The notes below the pieces were generated by a model, which saw only the letters and a program-made list of their open reading frames with translations, was not told where the DNA came from and searched no databases. This document shows positions 18,701-25,689 of a stretch of DNA of 40,051 nucleotides, piece after piece. Numbering within the stretch: the first letter of the stretch is position 1; every line of letters starts with the position of its first letter. The position numbers and the translations under genes are program-made. The stretch comes from Rhodococcus sp. HM1 (GTDB lineage Bacteria; Actinomycetota; Actinomycetes; Mycobacteriales; Mycobacteriaceae). The stretch spans positions 1 to 40,051 of the forward strand of contig NZ_JALPTB010000061.1 of assembly GCF_023218075.1 (NCBI RefSeq), written 5' to 3'.

Positions 18701-19425
18701 GCACACCGCGGCTGGTGGGCGAGGGCGACCGGCTTCCGGGCGAGCGGGTCATGGAGTCGGGCTATGTGCGCAGCAAGTGGGTGGCCGAGGAACTCGTCGC
18801 CGTCGCGCGGCGCCGCGGCATCCCCGTCTCGATCTACCGGCCGGGTCTGATCAGCGGCGACACCGTGTCCGGGGCGGCCGGAACCGACGACGCGTTCTGG
18901 AACGTGGTGCGGGCGATGGTGGCGCTGCGGATGGTGCCGGAGTCGGCGGTCGGCTCGGTCGCGCTCGTCCCCGTCACGTACGTCGCGTCGGCGCTGGTCG
19001 CGCTCGCGCTCGATCCGTCGACCGTGGGCGGGAACTTCCACCTCGTCAACCGGCGCCGCGTCGCCGCGGAGGACATCGTGGCGCGGTTGCGGGCACACGG
19101 CTTCACGCTGCGGCCGGTCACCGACGAGGTGTTCGCGACCACGCTGATCGCGACCTCGCAGACGCTGGCCGAGCGCGGCGACGACAGCCTCACCCGCGCG
19201 GTGCTGATCGCCGGCGAGTTCGCGCAGGGCCTGTCCGAGGCGGAGGACTTCGACGACGAGAACGCGCGCCGTGCGCTCGCGGACTCCGGCATCGAGTGCC
19301 CGGTGGTCGACGACGAGGTGCTCGCCTGGTACGTGACCTACTTCGCGCACATCGGCTTCCTCGTGCCCCTCTCCGACGAGGTGCTGCCCGACGAGCCGGT
19401 CGAAGCGGAGGCGGTCGTCGACTAG
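9736..19425 (+). CDS. Trimodular non-ribosomal peptide synthetase with terminal thioester reductase
   Basis: A 3229-aa megasynthase. Approximate domain order: 1-110 degenerate A-domain-like N-terminus; A1 112-608 (FTSGSTG near 263); PCP1 with GGNSL Ser about 655; C1 711-1155 (HHIAGDG near 840); A2 1165-1675; PCP2 Ser about 1722; C2 1776-2215 (HHIAADG near 1906); A3 2232-2722; PCP3 GGHSL Ser about 2768; reductase 2839-3216 with the NAD(P)H motif GATGFLG near 2846 and active YxxxK (SGYVRSK) near 3010. There is no epimerase, methyltransferase or thioesterase. By alignment to the GrsA code positions, A1 reads DVWHFSLVDK (the classical Ser code), A2 DVWSAALVHK (unassigned) and A3 DALFVGAIMK (probably hydrophobic). 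The predicted product is Ser-X-hydrophobic, released as an aldehyde or alcohol. ATG 9736 is chosen for its AAAGGTGG; GTG 9724 or 9682 are alternatives. No MbtH-like protein is encoded nearby. The closely spaced esterase downstream may be co-transcribed. Confidence 0.93.
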   Translation: MRDVEDSGRSELENLPRLIANVVSRDPERVALVRNGAVVTYAGLNEELAALGAAMGDAIGPDALVPVVLTGLLPGLAGSGPDEVAVALAELSEDLAAFAGEEQASPEPARPDTLPAAFAAQAAATPDAVAVEFDGAEYTYAELADRSRRLARRLVESGVGPGVTVAVALRRSFDLLVAVHAVLEAGGAYVPLDPDHPAERLAYILEVVEPAVLLTETAAPVPADGMEVLDVTALDLGSESAEPLTDADRRRPLHAADTAYVIFTSGSTGRPKGVAVTHEAIVTNLRWRQEQYRLGPADVVLHKTPVTFDVSVWELFWPLQAGARLLVAAPEGHRDPRYLADLMRDRGVTVAHFVPSMLAVFVAEAELDSLTSLRYLFASGEALPARIAVLVRELLPGVAVHNLYGPTEAAVDVTHHEVTDADIDSVPIGAPIADTDLLILDSALNWVPAGAEGELYLAGTQLALGYVGRPDLTAERFVANPYGAPGERMYRTGDLVVRSRSDELEYLGRSDFQVKIRGLRIELGEIEETLTRQDGIAQAAVRVHTDEALGDRLVAYVRLHPGATWDEEALGAALSASLPDYMVPTAYCVLDEFPLTTSGKLDRAALPAPETPAATGDDRPLETATETVVAAVFAEMLGRDRVGGDDDFFALGGNSLAAVRAVSRISARVGRPLSVQDFFDAPTVVEVARLLDRTPGEDRADGPLAAGPRPYPVPLAPSQTRLWVLDRLDPGSSLYNIPLVVRLTGDLDVDALQQAVGDLVERHEVLRTAYPEVDGEGTQLVLPIGAAQRAVPVETVAPDEVPARIDALVSEGFDIAEAAPVRTHLLRVADDEHVLVVVVHHIAGDGFSAGPLTRDLMRAYGARTAGVAPERLPLAVQYADYALWQRDRLGDADEPDSLMAQQLAYWRKQLAGLQDRLELPTDRPRPAVASQSGAAVPVEIPADVHRAVVDLARATGTTEFMVVHAALAVLLARLSGTADVAVGTPSAGRGDAGLDDLVGMFVNTLVLRTPIDAGESFTRLLTRVRDIDLQAFGNQDVPFDCIVDDLAPARSQAYHPLFQVMLAFQNLDATQLELPSLTVTTVDVPTRRAKFDLQVTLAERLGDDHEPGGMFGEVAYATDLFEEGTVAGFVRRFVRILAEATAAPDRAVGDHRLLDRAELGTVLSRWNSTDRPVPPATVPRLLDAQVARTPHLQAVVDDDGILTYADFAARVHRLARRLVAAGVGPERTVAVVAPRSVELLVAVHAVLHAGGAYVPVDPDQPAARIERVLAAARPVAVLVGSTVEWSDEVRAVPVLRIGDFPDLSGAPLHDSERLAPLRPDNTAYVLFTSGSTGEPKGVAVPHRAVVNQLLWIADLFRISVADTVLWKTPATFDVSVWEMFAPLASGARMVVAAPDAHRDARQLADIIGRRAVTLTSFVPSMLSVFATTVPDPAALRTLRAVAVAGEALPAATVGAFRAVSRAAVHNLYGPTEFTVHATSALVPPMPYLATRPVPMGRPVWNTRAVVLDSRMHPVPVGVRGELYLSGVQEARGYHGRPDLTAERFVADRFGPPGARLYRTGDSVKWTPEGQLVYLGRTDSQVKIRGVRIELGEIESALLNRSEVARAVATVHHADAGDRLVAYVVPVPADNANEVDPGALRSALVRVLPAHLVPDTIVVVDDFPVTSSGKLDRAALPAPVFETREFVAPATKIERTVADVFAAVLEAETVGAQDDFFALGGNSLTATQVAARLADELGIEVTVRSLFDTRTVAEFAALLEDSDPAVAVAGPVAGPRPERVPLSWSQSRMWFLNRFDTGSGLHNIPLMVRLSGTLDVDALGEAFGDVVARHEVLRTVYPEVDGTGLQVVLPVEQARPQLPILDVPADRLDEELTALAGAGFDVTAEVPVRARLLRAGDDEYVLAVVVHHIAADGFSVAPLIRDLMAAYTARVAGQAPDWEPLPVQYADYALWQRETLGDESDPESAHSRKLAYWRERLAGLPAQLDLPADQRRPASGSGRGGRIHTTIPAATRAAIDAMAERHGATPFMVVHAALALLLSRLSGSTDIAIGTPSAGRGHPVLDDLVGMFVNTVVLRTEIDPAESFTAFLSRVRDIDLGAQANSEIPFERLVEVLEPERSPGRHPLFQVALAYQNFARQELTLPDLTVAEFPVETHLSKFDLEFAIGEAADDTGALSLGIGYATDLFDAATVEVLAERLVRILDAVTRVPDTAVGDVEILSPDERAGVLASGRRIGLRPQTLPELLDAAAADPTAVAVVSGDTALTYADVDAAARRWARILREHGVGRGDLVLVAVPRSTESILAMWAVARSGAGFVPVDVDYPADRLAHMVTDSGARVGLTLAEHRPALPEGPHWLALDDEDETRSAATDSDIEPDEFPRVRPDDVAYVIYTSGSTGTPKGVTVTHTGLYNLCVEVRERYRLDARSRVLHVASPSFDASVLEQVFALSAAATVVVAPAHAYGGAALAALMRDRAVTHAFLTPSVAATVDPDDLDDCRVLVTGGEAVTGDVVRRWSTGGRAVFNAYGPTEATIMTHTAGPLSPDVPVALGHPVRGAGHLVLDSRLRPVPAGVPGELYLLGDALARGYHRRPALTADRFVANPHGGWGERMYRTGDVVSRTATGELVYHGRADFQIKIHGLRIELGEIDAALRADDSVAAAVTVGRDTAPRLVSYVVPAAETVLDEQELLRTVASRLPAHMVPAAIVVLDELPLTPSGKLDRRALPVPSVAARPFRAPSTRYEQGVAEIYARLLGVEQVGADDDFFELGGHSLLILSLAAAVTERFGIEVTVPQLFEHAPVYKLARLIEAGAQEAAPTAEWEGDLELAADIVPDGIPAARPDGRRVLLTGATGFLGRYLLRDLLSHSGMRVWCLVRTASEEEGLDRIEAGMRAFGLWREYYRGRIVVVPGDLAQPRFGLSDTEFDDLARGVDFIVHNGARVNHIEPYSRMRAANVSGTEEILRLAVTGTVKPVHFVSTGSVLTDTAAPASEDGTPRLVGEGDRLPGERVMESGYVRSKWVAEELVAVARRRGIPVSIYRPGLISGDTVSGAAGTDDAFWNVVRAMVALRMVPESAVGSVALVPVTYVASALVALALDPSTVGGNFHLVNRRRVAAEDIVARLRAHGFTLRPVTDEVFATTLIATSQTLAERGDDSLTRAVLIAGEFAQGLSEAEDFDDENARRALADSGIECPVVDDEVLAWYVTYFAHIGFLVPLSDEVLPDEPVEAEAVVD

Positions 19426-19440
19426 AAGCGACCACCGGTC

Positions 19441-19459
19441 TCTGCACCGAGTGTGCAGA
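19441..19459 (+). terminator. Short hairpin between NRPS and carboxylesterase
   Basis: TCTGCAC-cgagt-GTGCAGA is a perfect 7-bp stem with a 5-nt loop, 15 nt after the NRPS stop. It has no U-tract. It may attenuate rather than end the NRPS transcript. The next gene begins 44 nt later. Confidence 0.35.
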
Positions 19460-19502
19460 CAGTTGGTACCTTGGCGACAGTCGCCGGGAAACGGGAGGTC
19501 AC

Positions 19503-21044
<1,542 letters not shown>

Positions 21045-21052
21045 CGTTTCGG

Positions 21053-21238
21053 TCAGCGCCGAACGATCTCGACCATCTCGAAGTCCGCCTTGGCGGCACC
21101 GCAGTCCGGGCACGACCAGTCGTCGGGAATGTCCTCCCAGCGGGTGCCCGGCTCGATGCCCTCGTCGGGCCAGCCGGCTGCCTCGTCGTACTCGAAACCG
21201 CAGACGAGGCAACGGAACAGCCGGTAGTCGGTAGCCAT
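21053..21238 (-). CDS. rubB: Rubredoxin (AlkG2-type)
   Basis: A 61-aa rubredoxin binding one Fe through four cysteines: C10LVC13G and C43PDC46G. It carries electrons from an NAD(P)H rubredoxin reductase to the alkane hydroxylase AlkB. The ATG at 21238 starts one base after the stop of the first rubredoxin, so the two are translationally coupled. The tandem arrangement AlkB-rubredoxin-rubredoxin is typical of rhodococcal alk clusters. The two paralogues are clearly different sequences, and in known systems the second one is the functional electron donor to AlkB (AlkG2 type). Assignment to AlkG1 or AlkG2 from sequence alone is uncertain. Confidence 0.93.
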   Translation of the reverse strand: MATDYRLFRCLVCGFEYDEAAGWPDEGIEPGTRWEDIPDDWSCPDCGAAKADFEMVEIVRR

Positions 21239-21239
21239 G

Positions 21240-21407
21240 TCAGGTGCCTTTCGGTTCGAAATCGATCTTCTCGCGGACTCCGCAGTCGGGGCAGCACCAG
21301 TCGTCGGGTACCGCCGACCACGCGGTGCCGGCCGGGAATCCCTCGCGCGGTGCGCCGGTGGCCTCGTCGTAGACGTAGTTGCACACCGGGCATTCGTACG
21401 CGGCCAT
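21240..21407 (-). CDS. rubA: Rubredoxin (AlkG1-type)
   Basis: A 55-aa rubredoxin with the Fe-binding cysteines in C6PVC9 and C39PDC42G. An additional Cys38 stands immediately before the second pair. Its ATG (21407-21405) overlaps the alkB stop by one base (TGATG). It is shorter than its neighbour and ends just after the conserved IDFEP block. AlkG1-type rubredoxins travel with AlkB but in some bacteria do not themselves support hydroxylation; their role is less clear. Part of the operon alkB-rubA-rubB. Confidence 0.92.
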   Translation of the reverse strand: MAAYECPVCNYVYDEATGAPREGFPAGTAWSAVPDDWCCPDCGVREKIDFEPKGT

Positions 21408-22633
21408 CAGCAGGTCTGCCCGTATCGGGCGAGGATCTTCTCGCGCTTGCTCGGCTGGATGTTCACGCGGGACAGGTCGCCGTCGTAGTGGTCGAGGACC
21501 CGATGGTCCATCACCTTGCGCCACAAGGGCGGAAAGTAGGTCAGGCCGACCATGCTCGCGTAGCCGCTCGGCAGGTTCGGGGCGCCGTCCATGCTGCGCA
21601 GCGTCTGGTAGCGGCGGGTCGGGTTGGCGTGGTGATCGCTGTGACGCTGCAGGTGGTACAGGAAGATGTTGGTCACGATGTGATCGGAGTTCCAGCTGTG
21701 TTCGGGCGTGCACCGTTCGTAGCGGCCGGATTCGGTGCGGCGGCGGAGCAGTCCGTAGTGCTCGAGGTAGTTCACCGATTCGAGCAGGGAGAATCCGTAC
21801 ACGGCCTGGATGATCAGGTACGGCAGCACCACCGGCCCGAACACGACGGCCAGCACGGTGAACAGCGCCACCGACAGCAGCCACGCGGACAGGACGTCGT
21901 TGCGGAAGGTCCACGGGCCCTTGCCGAGTCGCTCCAGCCGCGCCTTCTCGAGATGCCACGACGACTTCAGTCCACCCCACACGCTGCGCGGCAGGAACGA
22001 CCAGAACGACTCGCCGAAACGGGCGCTCGCCGGATCCTCGGGTGTCGACACCCGGACGTGGTGGCCGCGGTTGTGCTCGATGTAGAAGTGGCCGTAGAAG
22101 GTCTGCGCCAGGGCGATTCTCGACAGCCGGCGTTCGAGCCGCTCCTTCTTGTGGCCGAGTTCGTGGGCGGTGTTGATGCCGACGCCGCCCATCACGCCGA
22201 TGCTGATCGCCAGCCCGATCTTCGACACTAGGCCGAGTCCGCCGTCGAGTCCGAGCCATCCGAGGTCCTGCGCCGACCACAGGTAGCACGCGAAGACGAG
22301 GCTGAGGATCTGGAACGGGATGTAGGCGTAGGTGCAGTACCGGTAGTAGCGGTCCGCGGCGAGACGTTCCATCACCTCGTCGGGCGGGTTCTGGCCGTCC
22401 GGGCCGAAGAATCGGTCCAGGATCGGCAGGATCACGTAGACCAGCAGTGGGCCGATCCACCACCACACGGGAGCCACGGCGCTCCAGCCGAGTTGTCCGA
22501 ACGCCCACACGAGGGCGGTCGCGACGAAGATCGCGGTGGGCGGGACCAGTCCGAGCAGCCACAGATATCGCTTGCGGTCGCGCCACTGCTGCGCAGGTGT
22601 CGGCTGCGGCCGGTCGATGTCGCGTGTCGTCAC
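21407..22633 (-). CDS. alkB: Alkane 1-monooxygenase AlkB
   Basis: A 408-aa integral-membrane non-haem di-iron hydroxylase that oxidises the terminal methyl of medium-chain n-alkanes to 1-alkanols using O2 and rubredoxin electrons. The histidine motifs are complete: HELGH 157-161, EHNRGHH 186-192, NYLEHYGL 288-295 and LQRHSDHH 328-335. Hydrophobic segments lie near residues 24-45, 52-73, 104-120, 137-152 and 252-285. The start is GTG 22633, preceded by GGAGGAGAAG, a very strong ribosome binding site. Two rubredoxins follow directly, but the rubredoxin reductase and the TetR regulator often found in rhodococcal alkB clusters are absent downstream, where a convergent esterase lies. The cluster therefore relies on a reductase encoded elsewhere. 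Confidence 0.96.
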   Translation of the reverse strand: MTTRDIDRPQPTPAQQWRDRKRYLWLLGLVPPTAIFVATALVWAFGQLGWSAVAPVWWWIGPLLVYVILPILDRFFGPDGQNPPDEVMERLAADRYYRYCTYAYIPFQILSLVFACYLWSAQDLGWLGLDGGLGLVSKIGLAISIGVMGGVGINTAHELGHKKERLERRLSRIALAQTFYGHFYIEHNRGHHVRVSTPEDPASARFGESFWSFLPRSVWGGLKSSWHLEKARLERLGKGPWTFRNDVLSAWLLSVALFTVLAVVFGPVVLPYLIIQAVYGFSLLESVNYLEHYGLLRRRTESGRYERCTPEHSWNSDHIVTNIFLYHLQRHSDHHANPTRRYQTLRSMDGAPNLPSGYASMVGLTYFPPLWRKVMDHRVLDHYDGDLSRVNIQPSKREKILARYGQTC

Positions 22634-22695
22634 CGTCTTCTCCTCCGTATGACGTGGATCACCCTGTGGTGGACGTTACGCGCGACACCATCCAC

Positions 22696-22705
22696 TGTCT
22701 AGACA
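22696..22705. promoter_or_regulatory. Palindrome in the alkB promoter region
   Basis: TGTCTAGACA is a perfect 10-bp palindrome 63 nt upstream of the alkB start, in an AT-richer stretch (about 22690-22740) that probably holds the promoter. It could be an operator for an alkane-responsive regulator, but no regulator gene is adjacent. Symmetry is seen; function is inferred. Confidence 0.35.
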
Positions 22706-22742
22706 TATGGAGCGATTTGTAAATCTTCACCGATCGCGCACA

Positions 22743-22791
22743 CGAAAACGTCAGCCGCCCACGTTTCGGACGTGGGCGGCTGACGTTTTCG
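22743..22791 (-). terminator. Strong intrinsic terminator after the GNAT gene
   Basis: A perfect 22-bp inverted repeat (arms 22743-22764 and 22770-22791) closes on a 5-nt loop. The outer arms read CGAAAACGTCAG and CTGACGTTTTCG, so a TTTT run ends the stem in either direction. It lies 28 nt downstream of the GNAT stop and insulates this operon from alkB. No mismatch was found in the arms. Confidence 0.9.
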
Positions 22792-22819
22792 TCTGCGGTT
22801 GTGTGCCTGACCGGACCGA

Positions 22820-23104
22820 TCAGTTGCGGTACTCGGGATGCTCGGAGACGAACTTCGCGACGTAGGAGCACGAGGTCCCGATCTTCAGACCCTCGGCGCG
22901 GGTCGCGTCCAGCGCCTGGCGGACGACGTCACCGGCGACGCCCTGACCGCGGAACTCCGGCTCGGTGACCGTGTGGTCGAAGTCGCGCACGTCGCCGACC
23001 TGCGTGTAGTCGGCGTAGCCGGCGAGCGCGTCACCGATGTAGAGAGCGAATCGCGACTGCTCGGGAAGATGCTCGACGCGACGATTGTCGTTGTTCTGGC
23101 TCAT
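22820..23104 (-). CDS. Small GNAT-fold acetyltransferase (Acetyltransf_CG type)
   Basis: A 94-aa protein of the short GCN5-related N-acetyltransferase group (NATD1/YjdJ-like). The acetyl-CoA pyrophosphate loop is visible as FRGQGVAGDVV, preceded by the strand DFDHTVTEPEF and followed by the CSYVAKFVSEHPEY block with its conserved Cys and Tyr. Family members are about 90-100 aa, so it is full length. The substrate is unknown. ATG 23104 starts 4 nt after the stop of the maltokinase-cap protein. It is the last gene of a three-gene operon ending at the hairpin at 22743-22791. Confidence 0.88.
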   Translation of the reverse strand: MSQNNDNRRVEHLPEQSRFALYIGDALAGYADYTQVGDVRDFDHTVTEPEFRGQGVAGDVVRQALDATRAEGLKIGTSCSYVAKFVSEHPEYRN

Positions 23105-23108
23105 GGAT

Positions 23109-23750
23109 TCACCCTACCGACCGGGCATCCTTCGCGACCGCGAGGACAGCGGGGGAGGTGCGCCCCGGCCACGTGCCGGTGAGCACCCCGCCCGGCCGCG
23201 ACGGCTCGATCTGCTCGTCGAGCACGCGCAGCACCTCGACCTCGACGTCGCCCGCCGACACCGTGGTCGTCGTCGAGTCGCTCGTGTGGGTGATCCGGCC
23301 GAGAGCCGGTACCGGTGCCTCGGGGGATCCGCTGCCGGCCACCTGCACCGGGGCGTCGATGGTCGCGCCGGTCGTGGCATCGAAGAGTTCGGCCGCGCCG
23401 CCGCCGGTCGCGATCGTGGTGACCAGCGTGGCGACGTACACCGGGTCGGCGCACGCGTCGTACACCCAGCGGGTCCCGAGCACGGTGTGCTCCATCGTGC
23501 CGACCAGCGCGTCCTCGGCGCCGTCGAGCGGGGCGGCGCGATAGGTCAACGGGACCTGCAGGATTCGCCCGTCCCCGGTGCGCAGCAGATGGGTTTCGAC
23601 GCCGACCTCGCCGTCGGGGTCGTCGAAGCGGAACCCGCCGATCCGGTCGAGGCCGGTCGCGCCGGCGGCCCACGGCTGCGATGGCACCCATGCCGCGAGG
23701 ACCTCGGCCTTCGTCGGCGACAACCGGGCGTTCTGATGGATGATTGCCAT
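23109..23750 (-). CDS. Maltokinase N-terminal-cap-like domain protein
   Basis: A 213-aa protein resembling the free-standing N-terminal cap domain of actinobacterial maltokinases, recognisable from the opening ARLSPTKAEVLAAWVPSQPW and FRFDDPDGEVGVETHLL. The kinase catalytic lobes are missing, so it cannot phosphorylate maltose. It probably binds a ligand or partner protein. ATG 23750 is chosen because it begins the conserved block; the open frame continues to 24692 only as antisense-like sequence over the neighbour. The start lies 20 nt after the DUF4185 stop, and the stop is 4 nt before the GNAT gene. Function unknown; the fold assignment is from memory of the family's opening motif. Confidence 0.72.
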   Translation of the reverse strand: MAIIHQNARLSPTKAEVLAAWVPSQPWAAGATGLDRIGGFRFDDPDGEVGVETHLLRTGDGRILQVPLTYRAAPLDGAEDALVGTMEHTVLGTRWVYDACADPVYVATLVTTIATGGGAAELFDATTGATIDAPVQVAGSGSPEAPVPALGRITHTSDSTTTTVSAGDVEVEVLRVLDEQIEPSRPGGVLTGTWPGRTSPAVLAVAKDARSVG

Positions 23751-23770
23751 GGTCGAGACGATACGTGCGG

Positions 23771-25060
23771 TCACGCCGGCGGCGGCGGTGCCACCGGCTT
23801 CGGCAGCTTCGCGGCGTCGAGGTCGGTGCGCAGCAGCATCACGTTGTAGTCCGACCACGTGCTGGCCAGGTAGTACAGGTCCTTGCCCGACGACCACGGG
23901 TGGATGAACGCGCCGTACACGCTCGGCACGTCCCGGCTGCTCACCAGCACCTTCGGTTCGCTCCAGCCGGATTCGAGCGTTGCGGAGGTCCGCGCGACGA
24001 TCGAGTTCGTCGCATCGGTGTATAGCGCCACGAACCCGCCGAGATGCTCGTTGTAGGCGACGGACAGTTCGCTGACCGGCCCGGGGATCACGACGCCCGC
24101 GGCCTTCGGGTCGGTCGGCACCCAGGCTCCGATGCCGTCCCAGTACTCGTAGGCGAGCGGGTCGAGCAGCGATTCCGGCCGCACCCGAGCCAGGTGGGCG
24201 GCGCCGTTGCGCCCCGACGGGGTGCCGAACTTGTAGATCCAGCCGTCGTGTTCGACGAACGCGCCCATCTGGAAGTTGGCGTTGCCGCTGACGGATTCGT
24301 TCAGACGTGCCGTGAGGGGGTGGACCGTCCAGGTCTCCCCGTTGTCCGTCGACGAGGCGAGCGCGGAGAAGTTCGTGTGCCACTCGCCGGGGGCACCCCA
24401 GCTGCGTACCGACATGAAATCGAGGTACTGGACCCCGCCGACGGCGATGCCGGCGGTGGGGATCGTGGTGATCTCGACGCCGTTGACCTTGCGGCTCTCG
24501 ATCAGTTCGCGGGCGTGGTTCGGGCGATCCAGGGGAGCGCTGTCGATGCTCATGCCGTCGGACAGGTTCCGGTCGGTGCTGCGGAACAGGACGTTGCTGC
24601 GCCAATCGCCGACGAGTCCGCAGAACGGATTGCGATTGAACCCGAACGTGTCTCCGAAAGCCGCGAGGACCTGACCCTCGCCGTTGTCCCACATGATGCC
24701 GAGATCGGTGCCGAGTACGCCGAACCGGGGCACGGTGTCGTTGTCACCCATCAGTCCGGTCATGTGCGCGACCGCGGTCGTGGTGCCCTTCAGCTGGGGG
24801 AGGCGGCCGTCCTGCCCGTTGAGCCAGGGGATCGGGGTGACGCCGGGCTCGGAGCTGCCGGGCAGCGCGCTGCCGGTGCCGGGCAGTCTGCTCCCGGTGC
24901 CGGGCAGTGCACTGCCGGTCCCCGGCGCCGAGCTGCCGGTACCGCTGCCCGGTGGGCACGCGGCGTATGCGGTTCCGGTCCCGCCGAGCACGAGAACGCA
25001 GGTCGCGGCGAGGGTCACGGGCAGGGCGAGAGCCAGACGATGTCGCAGGGACGAGCGCAT
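23771..25060 (-). CDS. Secreted DUF4185 protein, GH183-like (candidate endo-D-arabinanase)
   Basis: A 429-aa exported protein. The N-terminus is a Sec signal (RSSLRHRLAL, hydrophobic core, AYA cleavage near residue 34). A Gly/Thr/Ser/Pro linker with the repeating unit PGTGSxL follows (about residues 36-72). The rest is a DUF4185 beta-propeller-like domain, with FGDTFGFNRNPFCG, WRSNVLFRSTD, NFQMGAF and SVYGAFIHPW blocks. DUF4185 members in mycobacteria have been assigned to GH183, which cuts the D-arabinan of the cell wall; I infer the same general target here. ATG 25060 has GGAGG 5 nt upstream. First gene of an operon with the maltokinase-cap protein and GNAT. Upstream lies the five-fold 9-bp repeat at 25103-25147. 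Confidence 0.8.
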   Translation of the reverse strand: MRSSLRHRLALALPVTLAATCVLVLGGTGTAYAACPPGSGTGSSAPGTGSALPGTGSRLPGTGSALPGSSEPGVTPIPWLNGQDGRLPQLKGTTTAVAHMTGLMGDNDTVPRFGVLGTDLGIMWDNGEGQVLAAFGDTFGFNRNPFCGLVGDWRSNVLFRSTDRNLSDGMSIDSAPLDRPNHARELIESRKVNGVEITTIPTAGIAVGGVQYLDFMSVRSWGAPGEWHTNFSALASSTDNGETWTVHPLTARLNESVSGNANFQMGAFVEHDGWIYKFGTPSGRNGAAHLARVRPESLLDPLAYEYWDGIGAWVPTDPKAAGVVIPGPVSELSVAYNEHLGGFVALYTDATNSIVARTSATLESGWSEPKVLVSSRDVPSVYGAFIHPWSSGKDLYYLASTWSDYNVMLLRTDLDAAKLPKPVAPPPPA

Positions 25061-25102
25061 GGGACCTCCGGAGTGATGCCGCACAGTCGACGCCGTGCCA
25101 AC

Positions 25103-25147
25103 GTAACAGCAGTCACATCAGTCACACATGTCACTTAGGTAACGACA
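25103..25147 (-). promoter_or_regulatory. Five 9-bp direct repeats, MtrA-box-like, upstream of the DUF4185 gene
   Basis: On the plus strand GTAAC (25103), GTCAC (25112), GTCAC (25121), GTCAC (25130) and GTAAC (25139) occur with exact 9-nt periodicity. This matches the GTMAC-N4 direct repeats bound by the response regulator MtrA in actinobacteria. They lie 43-87 nt upstream of the DUF4185 start, overlapping the expected promoter, so MtrA could activate or repress it. The repeat is seen directly; the regulator is inferred. Confidence 0.65.
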
Positions 25148-25164
25148 CGGTCGCGGGATTGCCC

Positions 25165-25680
25165 TCAAGGACGCGCTGTCGCCGGGGGATGAGTGGACCG
25201 CACCGCGTCGACGAACCGACGCTTCTCCGTGACGTACCGGTCCCGGAACCCGTCCTGATCGTCGATGCCGTCGCTCGACGCCGCGGTGAGGAACGCGAAC
25301 GCCGACTCCGCCGCGGCGAGCACCGGATCCGGTGCCGTCAGCCGCATCTCGTTCACGATCGCGTCGAGATCGACGATGCCGCGTGCGATCGCCCGCAGAC
25401 GCGGGTCCTCCGACTGCAGCGCCTCGTCGAGTTCGACATCGGCCAGCTCGGAGCGGTCGAGCTCGAAGAGATGATTGTGGACGTTGTCGGCGACCTGGAG
25501 AAACCGCACGTGCAGGGCACGATCGGTCGCGCGCAGCACCGGCGCGGGTGCCGGTTGCCGGGTCGCCTTCCGGCCACCGCGCGCGGCGACCACCCCGAGT
25601 ACCACTCCGACGACGAGAGCGACCGGTGCCGCCCACCAGGGCGCAGTACCGGCGCTGAACAGATCCGACAGCGACTCCAT
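25165..25680 (-). CDS. Hypothetical membrane-anchored protein, one TM segment
   Basis: A 171-aa protein of unknown function. Residues 14-33 form a single membrane helix (WWAAPVALVVGVVLGVVAAR), followed by a basic stretch, so the remainder is probably cytoplasmic. The soluble part (about 50-165) is helical and acidic, with FLQVADNVHNHLFELDRSEL and a C-terminal segment ending FRDRYVTEKRRFVDAVRS. No catalytic motif was recognised. ATG 25680 lies 9 nt after the peptidase E-like stop, making it the last gene of the seven-gene operon that starts at 28911. Confidence 0.7.
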   Translation of the reverse strand: MESLSDLFSAGTAPWWAAPVALVVGVVLGVVAARGGRKATRQPAPAPVLRATDRALHVRFLQVADNVHNHLFELDRSELADVELDEALQSEDPRLRAIARGIVDLDAIVNEMRLTAPDPVLAAAESAFAFLTAASSDGIDDQDGFRDRYVTEKRRFVDAVRSTHPPATARP

Positions 25681-25689
25681 CGTCGGATG

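Noticed and set aside
22648-22663. TATGA-N6-TCACC as a CRP-like site before alkB
   Set aside because: Two mismatches to the consensus and only 15 nt from the start codon, overlapping the ribosome binding site region; too weak to list as a feature.
24840-24950. Short G/C-rich tandem repeat as a mobile or CRISPR-like array
   Set aside because: It is the in-frame PGTGSxL linker of the DUF4185 protein; period 21 nt with coding drift, no spacers.
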